A stretch of 7,402 nt of DNA from an uncultured Veillonellaceae bacterium (GCA_958348245.1 CATVYJ010000017.1:1-7402); one strand, 5' to 3'; shown: positions 1-6,752, numbered from the stretch's first letter. The notes: generated from the sequence alone by a model not told the origin. Made by a program: numbers and translations.

Positions 1-1245
1 CAGGTCTTCGAGGGTGCCGCCCTTTGCGATGAGCGCGGCGATGACGTCCACGCGCCGGTCGGGCGCGCCCTGTCCGACGGCCTGCGCGCCGAGGAGCCGC
101 CCCGTGGGCGCTTCGAAGTGCACTTTCAGATGGAGGGGCGATGCGCCGGGCATGAGGCTCACCCGGTCGAAGGGGATGACGTAGGCGAAATCGTGGGGAA
201 TGCGGTGCGCTTCGATGTCTTTTTCGTTCAGGCCGGTGGCGGCGGCGCGGAGGGTGAAGAGTTCGAGGCCGAAGCTGCCCAGGTACCCCCGGTTCGCGTG
301 AGGCGCGCCGCAGAGGGCGTCCGCCGCGCGGCGCGCTTCTTTCTGCGCGGGGAAGGCCAGCGCGAGGCGGCCCCGGCGGCCCTGCAGGGGGAGCATGACT
401 TCCGCCGCGTCGCCCACGGCGTAGATGGAGGGGTCGGAGGTGCGGCCGTCCGCGTCGACGGCGATGGCGCCGCTCTCTCCGATGGCGAGGCCCGCGTCCC
501 GGGCGAGCGCCGTGCGGGGGCGTACGCCGATGGCCATGACGATCAGATCGGCGGGCACGCGCCGCCCCGAAGCGAGGCGCACCGCGCCCTCTTCCACGGC
601 GGCGAGGCCGTCTCCGAGGACGAGGCGCACTCCGTGGTCGAGGAGGTCCTTTTCGAGGATCTGCGCCATGTCGCGGTCGAAGGGGGCGAGAATCTGGTCC
701 GCCGCTTCCACGAGGGTCACGTCGAGGGAGGCCGCGAGATTGACCGCCGCCTCCACGCCGATGAAGCCGCCTCCGATGACCGCCGCGGCGCGCGCGCCGT
801 GCGATGCCGCTCGCTCCCGGATGGCGGCGGCGTCTTCCACGTCTTTCAGTGTGAAGACGTTCGGCCCGTCCGCGCCGGGTACGGGCGGGATGATCGGGGC
901 CGCGCCGGGGGAGAGAATGAGCGCGTCGTACGGTTCTTCGTAAACGCGGCCCGACGCTTCGCGCACGCGCACGGCCTTTTTCTCCCGGAGGAGGGCCGTC
1001 ACTTCCGAGCGGGTGCGCACGTCGATGCGGTGCTGCGCCCGGAAGCGCTCCGGCGTCATGAGAAGGAGCGAAGACAGGTCGGGCACCGCGCCGGAGAGGG
1101 CGTACGGGAGCGCGCAGCTCGAGTAGGAAATGTGCGGGCCCTGTTCGAAGAGAACGATGTCTGCTGTTTCGTCGAGACGGCGGAGACGGGCCGCGGCGGA
1201 CGCGCCGCCGGCCACGCCGCCCACGATGACGAATTTCCGTGCCAT
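1..1245 (-). CDS. FAD/NAD(P)-dependent disulfide reductase, CoA-disulfide reductase / NADH oxidase type (partial, 3' end outside window)
   Basis: The minus strand is open from an ATG at 1245 to the window edge, giving 415 codons without a stop. Visible motifs are an N-terminal FAD-binding Rossmann loop (VGGVAGGASAAAR, residues 8-20), a redox-active cysteine in SYSSCALPY (Cys44; relatives usually read SCGLPY), an NAD(P)-binding loop (VIGGGFIGVEAA, about 156-167), and the second FAD motif YAVGDA (275-280). The dimerisation domain follows, with LGAQAVG at 385-391 and RRVDVIAALI at 397-406. Family members of this type use the single Cys to reduce CoA-disulfide, persulfide/polysulfide, or O2 with NAD(P)H in the cytosol. 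The visible part stops about 30-40 residues short of a minimal enzyme of this class, and a C-terminal rhodanese domain, common in relatives, cannot be excluded. The gene starts 8 bp after the preceding minus-strand gene. Its weak GAGG ribosome site overlaps that gene's TGA, which suggests translational coupling. The exact substrate is not decidable. Confidence 0.9.
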   Translation of the reverse strand, partial: MARKFVIVGGVAGGASAAARLRRLDETADIVLFEQGPHISYSSCALPYALSGAVPDLSSLLLMTPERFRAQHRIDVRTRSEVTALLREKKAVRVREASGRVYEEPYDALILSPGAAPIIPPVPGADGPNVFTLKDVEDAAAIRERAASHGARAAAVIGGGFIGVEAAVNLAASLDVTLVEAADQILAPFDRDMAQILEKDLLDHGVRLVLGDGLAAVEEGAVRLASGRRVPADLIVMAIGVRPRTALARDAGLAIGESGAIAVDADGRTSDPSIYAVGDAAEVMLPLQGRRGRLALAFPAQKEARRAADALCGAPHANRGYLGSFGLELFTLRAAATGLNEKDIEAHRIPHDFAYVIPFDRVSLMPGASPLHLKVHFEAPTGRLLGAQAVGQGAPDRRVDVIAALIAKGGTLEDL

Positions 1246-1253
1246 GGCGCGCC

Positions 1254-1754
1254 TCAGTCCCGGAGCGCCATGTCCACGGCGATGCGCGCGCAGGTCATGA
1301 TGATTTTCTTGCAGTTGCGCTTGCGCTCCTTCGAATCGAAGTCCCGGTAGGGGAGGCACAGGTCGCGGCACTCCATGGTGCCGAGCGCGGCCGTGACGGC
1401 GCGCACGTATTCCTCATGGCGGGGATAGATGCCCGTCTCCGGATGATGCAGCTCTTCGATGCGCTCTTCCATGGTGGGCTTCGCGTACGGGTCGGGCCGG
1501 CCGTGGCGGGAGGCGATGACCAGCATGCCCGCGTTCACCGCGCCGCAGAGGTGGCCCGTCGCGCCCATGCCCGCGCCCATGCCGGACACGAGCCCCACGA
1601 TCTCCGGCGGATAGTCCGTGAGCCCCAGATCGAGCCACGCCTTGAGCACGCATTCCGCGCAGTTCAGCCCGCGGCGGAAGTGTTCGCCCGCGTTGGCCGC
1701 GGCCTGCTCCGCGAGCGCCGTCCGCTCTTCGTCCGTGTAGTGTTTTTTCTCCAT
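1254..1754 (-). CDS. C_GCAxxG_C_C family putative redox-active protein
   Basis: This 166-residue protein has seven cysteines (32, 35, 70, 129, 133, 148, 155) in the spacing typical of the C_GCAxxG_C_C family. They sit in an N-terminal NCAECVLKAW, a glycine-rich core with the CGAxxG-type signature (GHLCGAVNAG, residues 67-76), then ECRDLC and a C-terminal NCKKIIMTCA. The family is known only as putatively redox-active or metal/cofactor-binding cytosolic proteins, and no reaction is established. There is no signal peptide or membrane segment. The start is supported by GAAGGTG (minus strand of 1760-1766) 5 nt upstream. The gene is first in an operon with the flavin disulfide reductase. The pairing suggests that the cysteines exchange electrons with, or are reduced by, that enzyme, but this is inference from context. 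An overlapping 122-aa reading frame on the same strand is a shadow. Confidence 0.88.
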   Translation of the reverse strand: MEKKHYTDEERTALAEQAAANAGEHFRRGLNCAECVLKAWLDLGLTDYPPEIVGLVSGMGAGMGATGHLCGAVNAGMLVIASRHGRPDPYAKPTMEERIEELHHPETGIYPRHEEYVRAVTAALGTMECRDLCLPYRDFDSKERKRNCKKIIMTCARIAVDMALRD

Positions 1755-1795
1755 GATGGCACCTTCTTTCTGAAAAAAACAATGCCTTTATCTGT

Positions 1796-1801
1796 ATTAT
1801 A
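1796..1801 (-). promoter_or_regulatory. Possible -10 box for the cysteine-rich/reductase operon
   Basis: A perfect TATAAT lies on the minus strand about 40 nt upstream of the start codon at 1754. At a 17-bp spacing the -35 position falls in the T-run of the adjacent terminator (TTTTTT), a poor match to TTGACA. The promoter is therefore either activator-dependent or a chance -10 match. Confidence 0.4.
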
Positions 1802-1818
1802 AAAGAAGGGAACGCACG

Positions 1819-1845
1819 AAAAAAGAGCCCCCGAAGGAGCTCTTT
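1819..1845 (-). terminator. Rho-independent terminator, minus strand, UUCG tetraloop
   Basis: Read on the minus strand, AAAGAGCTCC pairs with GGGGCTCTTT in a 10-bp stem (one G-U wobble) closed by a TTCG tetraloop. The stem leads into a run of six T. On the plus strand the wobble becomes a C-A mismatch and no T-run follows, so the element is directional. It could end minus-strand read-through from the arginase-like gene, end a short minus-strand RNA starting near 1946, or act as an attenuator for the operon starting at 1754. Confidence 0.85.
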
Positions 1846-1946
1846 CGCGGGGGCGGTCTCTGCTCAGGCCGCCCGGTCTTCGCTGTGTATGTGGAGAAAC
1901 AATGAAAAAGGAAATCGAACAGGAAAGGGACCGGATGTATCCTTAC
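1819..1946 (-). promoter_or_regulatory. Possible minus-strand leader RNA / attenuator upstream of the redox operon
   Basis: A transcript from the minus-strand promoter at 1953-1981 would give about 128 nt ending in the UUCG terminator. In it, gaccgg (plus 1929-1934) can pair with ccggtc (1873-1878), gggcgg (1851-1856) with ccgccc (1869-1874), and cgggggc (1848-1854) with gcccccg (1827-1833). Neighbouring helices share bases and so exclude one another, and the last one overlaps the terminator stem. That arrangement resembles a switch. No T-box or known riboswitch consensus was recognised, and GC-rich sequence makes chance pairing likely. It may equally be an independent small RNA or simply a read-through terminator. 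Confidence 0.3.
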
Positions 1947-2036
1947 GTTTACAGAATAGCGCTCCTTGACAGAATTGTCAAGCTGTCAAACGATAGAAAA
2001 TTGACATACTGCCTTCCCGCCATGACTTTGCCTTGA
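1902..2036 (+). CDS. Possible small ORF, 44 aa, unknown
   Basis: An ATG at 1902 is preceded by GGAG at 1893-1896 with 5-nt spacing and opens 44 codons to TGA at 2034-2036. The product begins MKKEIEQERDRMYPYVYRIA and continues LLDRIVKLSNDRKLTY before a short tail. The start is charged and the middle could form an amphipathic helix; there is no signal peptide and no recognised family. Against it, the 3' end overlaps the -35 box of the tRNA promoter, codon use (AGA, ATA, AGG, TTG) is unlike the GC-ending codons of pyc, and no clear plus-strand promoter precedes it. It lies antisense to the proposed minus-strand leader. It is listed because the ribosome site is reasonable, but it may well be chance. 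Confidence 0.22.
   Translation: MKKEIEQERDRMYPYVYRIALLDRIVKLSNDRKLTYCLPAMTLP
1953..1981 (-). promoter_or_regulatory. Possible minus-strand promoter inside a TTGACA dyad
   Basis: On the minus strand TTGACA (1981-1976) is followed, after exactly 17 bp, by TATTCT (1958-1953). This matches the -35 consensus in 6/6 positions and the -10 consensus in 4/6. It would start RNA near 1946, heading toward the terminator at 1819-1845. The -35 box is one arm of a dyad (CTTGACA, GAAT, TGTCAAG), so a regulator site is also possible. Confidence 0.4.
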
Positions 2037-2061
2037 CGGGCCGGGGGGCCTTTCCTATAAT
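2033..2061 (+). promoter_or_regulatory. Sigma-A-type promoter of tRNA-Leu
   Basis: TTGACG (2033-2038), a 17-bp spacer and a perfect TATAAT (2056-2061) make a near-consensus promoter. Transcription would start about 5-7 nt after the -10 box, only a few bases before the mature tRNA 5' end at 2073, so the 5' leader is very short. The GC-rich spacer is compatible with a stable-RNA promoter. Confidence 0.85.
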
Positions 2062-2072
2062 AGAAATCGCGG

Positions 2073-2156
2073 GCGAACGTGGCGGAACGGCAGACGCGCC
2101 AGATTTAGGCTCTGGTACTGAAAAGTGTGGGGGTTCAAGTCCCCCCGTTCGCACCA
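2073..2156 (+). tRNA. tRNA-Leu (anticodon UAG)
   Basis: The gene is 84 nt including an encoded CCA. The acceptor arms GCGAACG and CGTTCGC pair perfectly, with discriminator A. The anticodon stem CCAGA/TCTGG encloses the loop TTTAGGC, whose positions 34-36 read TAG, so it decodes CUA and probably other CUN leucine codons. A class II variable arm with an ACT/AGT stem follows. The T arm is GGGGG, TTCAAGT, CCCCC. All features fit a class II bacterial tRNA-Leu. It is a single-gene transcription unit with its own promoter and terminator. Confidence 0.97.
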
Positions 2157-2175
2157 AATTTCATACAGGCCGAAG

Positions 2176-2218
2176 ACGGCGGACTTCCTTCCTTTTCAGG
2201 GAGGGGCCGCCGTTTTTT
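2176..2218 (+). terminator. Rho-independent terminator of tRNA-Leu
   Basis: ACGGCGG pairs with CCGCCGT, and the inner CCTTCC/GGGAGG segments extend the hairpin. Six T follow directly (2213-2218). It begins about 20 nt after the tRNA CCA end. On the minus strand the stem is followed only by TCTTCG, so it is a weak stop for the converging arginase-like gene, whose stop codon is 8 bp away. Confidence 0.85.
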
Positions 2219-2226
2219 GCGCGTTT

Positions 2227-3081
2227 TTACCGGTCCGTGAAGAGAGGCACGGCGGCAAACATCCGGGCGAGGCGCTCCGCTGCAAAGGGGAGGTACTCCG
2301 CGATGGTGAAGCCCGCGATGGGGGCGCTTGACGCGATGACGCCGAGGAAGGCGGAAAGCTCGTCCAGGGTCATGCGCCCGCCGCCGCTGCCGTCGCCGGT
2401 GAGGGCGGGGTTGGCGAAGTACGTGTCGTGGAAGAAGGCCGGGTCGAGCACGTCCACGTCGAGATGGACGAAGACCTGCGGGAAGCGGGACGCGAAGGCG
2501 CGGACGGCATCGGCGCTCACGAAGCGCTCCGTCTGCACCGTGCAGGCAGCGCCCTTTTCGTCGAGGAACGCCTTCTGGTAGTCGTGAAGGCCCTGCAGGC
2601 CGACGTAGAGCAGGCGGTCCGGCGCGAAGGGCGGATGCTGCCGCAGCGCTTCGAGGGCGGGTTCGCCGCCGCCGAGGAGCGCTCCCAGCACCATGGCGTG
2701 GGCATTCGGATAGCCCGAGGCCGCGGTGGACACGTCGGGATGGGCGTCGATCCAGAGGAGCCCCGCGTCCGGGTATTTCCCGTGGAGATAGTCGAAGGAC
2801 GGGAAGGAGACGAGGCAGCTGCCGCCGATGGTGACGACCCGGTCCGGCGCGGCGTCCGCGAGGATCGCCTGGGCGGCGCGGAGGCTTGCCGTCACTTCTT
2901 CGCGGGCATAGATGCCGTCCGTGACGGGGCGGGGCCGGCCGTCTTCCGGTGCGCAGGGTACCTCCATGACGGGCTGGGAGGGATTGTCCGGCAGGATACG
3001 CTCCATGAGGCGCGCGCCGAGCCGGTAGGTACTGAGACCGCCGCCGAGGGCGTCCGGGTAGAGAAGACGGATGGTTTTCAT
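2227..3081 (-). CDS. Arginase/ureohydrolase-family protein with altered first metal ligand
   Basis: This 284-residue protein has the arginase/agmatinase fold signatures. They are GGSC at 86-89, WIDAHPD at 110-116, NAH at 126-128 and HLDVDVLDP at 206-214. GFTIAEYLP at 257-265 supplies the late acidic residue (Glu262). In characterised arginases the binuclear Mn site uses His, Asp-x-His-x-Asp and Asp-x-Asp. Here Asp112, His114, Asp116, Asp208 and Asp210 are present, but the first His (GGDH motif) is Cys89 and the preceding Asp is Ser88. Arginase-like proteins with Cys at this site exist as I recall, mostly without known substrate, so arginase, agmatinase or formimidoylglutamase should not be assigned. 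The product should be cytosolic; no signal peptide is visible. The start is firm: AGGAGGT (minus strand of 3087-3093) lies 5 nt before the ATG. The gene converges on tRNA-Leu and diverges from pyc. No strong promoter was found; a weak TAGAGT -10 candidate lies about 30 nt upstream of the start codon. Confidence 0.88.
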   Translation of the reverse strand: MKTIRLLYPDALGGGLSTYRLGARLMERILPDNPSQPVMEVPCAPEDGRPRPVTDGIYAREEVTASLRAAQAILADAAPDRVVTIGGSCLVSFPSFDYLHGKYPDAGLLWIDAHPDVSTAASGYPNAHAMVLGALLGGGEPALEALRQHPPFAPDRLLYVGLQGLHDYQKAFLDEKGAACTVQTERFVSADAVRAFASRFPQVFVHLDVDVLDPAFFHDTYFANPALTGDGSGGGRMTLDELSAFLGVIASSAPIAGFTIAEYLPFAAERLARMFAAVPLFTDR

Positions 3082-3122
3082 GGGAGACCTCCTTTTATCA
3101 TGCGGTTTCTGTCCTTACTCTA

Positions 3123-3190
3123 CCACGTCCGGGGCGCGTGGAGAAGGCGGAATTTCCGCAAAAGTGTACTGTTTTTCGGGCCTTCCGCCT
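3123..3190. promoter_or_regulatory. Inverted repeats in the arginase-like/pyc divergent region
   Basis: Three overlapping dyads occur in the 242-bp divergent spacer. The first is CCACG/CGTGG (3123-3127 and 3137-3141). The second is GCGGAA-T-TTCCGC (3147-3159). The third is a longer-range pair AGGCGGAA/TTCCGCCT (3145-3152 and 3183-3190), so the GCGGAA half-site is present three times. None is followed by a T-run in either direction, so they look more like protein-binding sites than terminators. No known operator was recognised. Confidence 0.4.
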
Positions 3191-3191
3191 A

Positions 3192-3220
3192 TTGAATTTG
3201 CGGGGGCCGCTTTGTAAAAT
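3192..3220 (+). promoter_or_regulatory. Promoter of pyc
   Basis: TTGAAT (3192-3197), a 17-bp spacer and TAAAAT (3215-3220) match the sigma-A consensus in 4/6 and 5/6 positions. A start near 3227 leaves an AT-rich untranslated leader of about 97 nt. The -10 box is part of GTAAAAT, which is repeated inverted as ATTTTAC at 3249-3255, with TGTAT/ATACA nested between, so a repressor or an RNA hairpin could act here. No BirA-type or CcpA-type operator was recognised. Confidence 0.6.
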
Positions 3221-3323
3221 AGAACTGTATCGCTATATACATTGTGTAATTTTACCATTTGTATTTCTTATTATCATTCGACTCGTCTGATGTACGGTTG
3301 GTGATGGGATAAGGAGGAGCAAT

Positions 3324-6300
3324 ATGAGAACAATCCATAAAGTCCTGGTCGCAAACCGCGGGGAAATCGCCATTCGCGTCTTCCGCGCGTGCAGCGAGCT
3401 GGGCATCCGCACCGTGGCCATTTATTCCAAGGAAGATATTCTGTCTCTGCACCGCAACCGCGCAGACGAAGCCTATCTGGTGGGCGCCGGCAAAAAGCCG
3501 GTGGACGCGTATCTCGACATTGAAGACATCATCCGCATCGCGAAGGAGCACGATGTGGACGCCATCCATCCGGGGTACGGGTTCCTCGCGGAAAACGCGG
3601 AGTTCGCACGGCGCTGCGAAGAGGAAGGCATCGTCTTCATCGGGCCGAAGGTGGAGCACCTTGTCATGTTCGGCGACAAGGTGAACGCCCGCATCCAGGC
3701 GGAAAAAGCGGGCATTCCCATGATCCCCGGCACGAAGGGCGCGGTGAAGAGCTTCGAAGAAGTGAAGGAATTCGCGGAGACCCATGGCTTTCCCATCATG
3801 ATCAAAGCGGTCAACGGCGGCGGCGGACGCGGCATGCGCAACGTGGACCGCATGGAAGACCTGGAAGACGCATACCACCGCGCGAAGTCCGAAGCGAAGA
3901 TGGCCTTCGGCGATGAAGACGTGTACGTGGAAAAATGCATCCTGAATCCGAAGCACATCGAAGTGCAGGTCATCGGCGACGAGCACGGGCACATCGTCCA
4001 CCTGTACGAGCGCGACTGCTCCATCCAGCGCCGCCACCAGAAGGTCATCGAAATGGCGCCCGCGTGGTCGCTCCCGACGGCGCTCCGCCAGGAGATCTGC
4101 GACGCCGCGGTGAAGCTCATGAAGAACGTGAACTACGTGAACGCCGGCACGTGCGAATTCCTCGTCGATCAGGATGAGAAGCATTTCTATTTCATCGAAG
4201 TCAATCCCCGCGTGCAGGTGGAACACACCGTCACCGAGCTCATCACGGACATCGACATCGTGAAGAGCCAGATCCTCATCGCGGAAGGGTACTCCCTCGA
4301 AGACCCCGTGGTGGGCATCGGCCGGCAGGAAGACATCACCCATCACGGCATGGCCATCCAGTGCCGCATCACCACGGAAGATCCGCAGAACCAGTTCATG
4401 CCCGACACGGGCAAGATCATCGCCTACCGCTCGGGCGGCGGCCCCGGCATCCGTCTCGACGCGGGCACGGCCTACACCGGCGCGGTGATCACCCCTTACT
4501 ACGACTCCCTGCTGGTGAAAGTCACCGCCTACGCGCGCACGCCTCTCGACGCGATCGGCCGCATGCAGCGCTGCCTCAATGAATTCCGCATCAGCGGCGT
4601 GAAGACCAATATCTATTTCCTCCAGAACATGCTCGGCACGAAGGATTTCCAGGACGGCCTCTGCGATGTGAATTACATCGACCGCCATCCGGAGCTCCTG
4701 AAAGACCCGCACGACGTGAGCGACCGCGGCACGAAGCTTCTGGACTACATCGGGGACATCACCGTGAACGGCTACGCCGGCGCAGGCCATCAGGACAAGC
4801 CCGACTTTGCGCCGCTGCCGGTGCTCGATGCGTCCGGCGAAGCCTGCCCGCGGGGCACGAAGCAGCTCCTCGACGAGATGGGCCCGGAAAAATTCGCCAA
4901 GTGGGTGCAGGACCAGAAGGAAGTCCTCTTCATGGACACCACCTACCGCGACGCCCATCAGTCGCTCCTCGCCACCCGCGTGCGCACCCACGACATCATG
5001 AACGCCATCCACTACACGGCCGTCCATGTGCCGCAGCTCTTCTCCTTTGAAAACTGGGGCGGCGCCACCTTCGACGTGGCGTACCGCTTCCTCGACGAAT
5101 GCCCGTGGAAGCGCCTCCGCGCCATGCGGGGAGCCGCGCCGAACATCCTCTTCCAGATGCTCACCCGCGGGGCGAACGCCGTGGGCTACGAAAACTATCC
5201 GGAAAACGTGGTGCGCCACTTCATCGACCGCGCGGCGGCCAACGGCGTGGACGTATTCCGCATCTTCGACTGCCTGAACCAGCTCTCCCACATGACCGTC
5301 ACTATCGACGAAGTGCGGAAGAACAACAAGCTCGCCGAAGTGGCCCTCTGCTACACCGGCGACATCCTCGATCCGAAACGGCAGAAATACAATCTGAAAT
5401 ACTACACCGACATGGCGAAAGAGCTGGAAAAAGCCGGCGCGAACATCATCGCCATCAAGGACATGTCCGGCATCCTCAAGCCGGAAGCGGCGGGTGTGCT
5501 CGTCTCCGCGCTGAAAGACGCGGTGGATCTGCCGATTCACCTCCACAGCCACGAGGGCAGCGGCGTCATGATCTACAGCTACGCCAAAGCCATCGACGCC
5601 GGCGTGGACATCGTGGACGTGGCCACCAGCGCCCTTGCGAACGGCACCAGCCAGCCCTCCATGCAGTCCATGTACTACGCGCTGCAGAACAATCCCCGCC
5701 AGCCGAAGCTCGACATCGACGCGCTCGAAGCCATCGACCGCTACTGGGCGGCGGTGCGTCCGTACTACGCGGGCGTAGACAGCAAGATGACCAGCCCGAA
5801 CACCACCGTCTACATGCACGAAATGCCCGGCGGCCAGTTCTCCAACCTGCGCCAGCAGGCCACCGCCGTCGGCCTCGGCGACAAGTGGCTCGACGTATGC
5901 CGTATGTACGCGAAAGTGAACATGATGTTCGGCGACATCATCAAAGTCACCCCGTCCTCCAAAGTCGTGGGCGACATGGCCCTCTTCATGGTGCAGAACA
6001 ACCTCACCGAAGACGACATCTACGCCAGAGGCGACACCCTCGACTTCCCGAAGTCCGTGGTGGGCTTCTTCGAAGGCAACCTGGGCACCCCCTACGGCGG
6101 CTTCCCGGAAAAACTGCAGCAGATCATCCTCCGCGGCAAAAAGCCCATGGAAGAATCCACACCGCCGGACGTCGACTTCGACGCCGTGAAAGCGGAAATG
6201 AAGGAAAAAGACCTCCCTGTGACCGAGCAGTCCGTCTCCTCCTACCTCATTTACCCGAAAGTCTACAGCGACTATCAGGCGCGGTATAAACTCTACGGCG

Positions 6301-6752
6301 ACCTCTCCGTCCTCGACACGCCCACCTTCTTCTTCGGCATGAAGCCCGGCGAAGAAATCCGCGTGAACATCGAGCAGGGCAAGATGCTTCTCATCCGTCT
6401 CGACGACGTCACCAAGCCCGACGCCAACGGCGACCGCCTCATCCGCTTCGAACTGAACGGCATGCCCCGTGAAATCAAAGTCCACGACAAGCACATCGCC
6501 ACCGCCAATATCGAAGTGCGCAAAGCCGACAAAGACGTACTCGGCGAAGTGGGCGCGACCCTCTCCGGCTCCGTCGTCAAAGTCCTCGTCGAAAAAGGCC
6601 AGCACGTGAAAAAAGGCGAACCGATCATCGTCACCGAAGCGATGAAGATGGAAACCAACATCACTGCTCCGAAAGACGGCATCGTCAGCGAAATTGTCGC
6701 CAAAGCCGGCGCGCGCATCTCCTCCGGAGATCTCCTCCTCGTCATCGAATAA
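3324..6752 (+). CDS. pyc: Pyruvate carboxylase, single-chain biotin enzyme
   Basis: This 1142-residue cytosolic enzyme carboxylates pyruvate to oxaloacetate using ATP and bicarbonate. Its length matches bacterial single-chain pyruvate carboxylases. The biotin carboxylase domain (about 1-455) starts KVLVANRGEIAIR, has the ATP-grasp loop VNGGGGRGMR (163-172), ERDCSIQRRHQK (229-240) and FIEVNPRVQVEHTVTE (290-305). The carboxyltransferase domain (about 530-880) carries the metal ligands Asp538 (FMDTTYRDAHQS), Lys712 (IKDMSG, normally carbamylated) and His741/His743. It also has ENWGGATFDVAYRFL, RGANAVGY, and the catalytic Thr876 in KVTPSSKVVGD. A linker/allosteric region follows, then the biotin carrier domain with EAMKMET, Lys1108 being the biotin site 34 residues from the end. 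The metal loop reads HSHEGSG where most relatives have HTHDTSG. The start is firm: AGGAGG (3312-3317) lies 6 nt before the ATG. It is monocistronic, with its own promoter and terminator. A long antisense reading frame across it is an artefact. Confidence 0.98.
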   Translation: MRTIHKVLVANRGEIAIRVFRACSELGIRTVAIYSKEDILSLHRNRADEAYLVGAGKKPVDAYLDIEDIIRIAKEHDVDAIHPGYGFLAENAEFARRCEEEGIVFIGPKVEHLVMFGDKVNARIQAEKAGIPMIPGTKGAVKSFEEVKEFAETHGFPIMIKAVNGGGGRGMRNVDRMEDLEDAYHRAKSEAKMAFGDEDVYVEKCILNPKHIEVQVIGDEHGHIVHLYERDCSIQRRHQKVIEMAPAWSLPTALRQEICDAAVKLMKNVNYVNAGTCEFLVDQDEKHFYFIEVNPRVQVEHTVTELITDIDIVKSQILIAEGYSLEDPVVGIGRQEDITHHGMAIQCRITTEDPQNQFMPDTGKIIAYRSGGGPGIRLDAGTAYTGAVITPYYDSLLVKVTAYARTPLDAIGRMQRCLNEFRISGVKTNIYFLQNMLGTKDFQDGLCDVNYIDRHPELLKDPHDVSDRGTKLLDYIGDITVNGYAGAGHQDKPDFAPLPVLDASGEACPRGTKQLLDEMGPEKFAKWVQDQKEVLFMDTTYRDAHQSLLATRVRTHDIMNAIHYTAVHVPQLFSFENWGGATFDVAYRFLDECPWKRLRAMRGAAPNILFQMLTRGANAVGYENYPENVVRHFIDRAAANGVDVFRIFDCLNQLSHMTVTIDEVRKNNKLAEVALCYTGDILDPKRQKYNLKYYTDMAKELEKAGANIIAIKDMSGILKPEAAGVLVSALKDAVDLPIHLHSHEGSGVMIYSYAKAIDAGVDIVDVATSALANGTSQPSMQSMYYALQNNPRQPKLDIDALEAIDRYWAAVRPYYAGVDSKMTSPNTTVYMHEMPGGQFSNLRQQATAVGLGDKWLDVCRMYAKVNMMFGDIIKVTPSSKVVGDMALFMVQNNLTEDDIYARGDTLDFPKSVVGFFEGNLGTPYGGFPEKLQQIILRGKKPMEESTPPDVDFDAVKAEMKEKDLPVTEQSVSSYLIYPKVYSDYQARYKLYGDLSVLDTPTFFFGMKPGEEIRVNIEQGKMLLIRLDDVTKPDANGDRLIRFELNGMPREIKVHDKHIATANIEVRKADKDVLGEVGATLSGSVVKVLVEKGQHVKKGEPIIVTEAMKMETNITAPKDGIVSEIVAKAGARISSGDLLLVIE

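Noticed and set aside
118..1350. 410-codon plus-strand ORF at the left end
   Set aside because: It is antisense to the flavin disulfide reductase, whose FAD and NAD motifs are clear on the minus strand. The plus-strand product is low-complexity Arg/Ala/Gly/His-rich.
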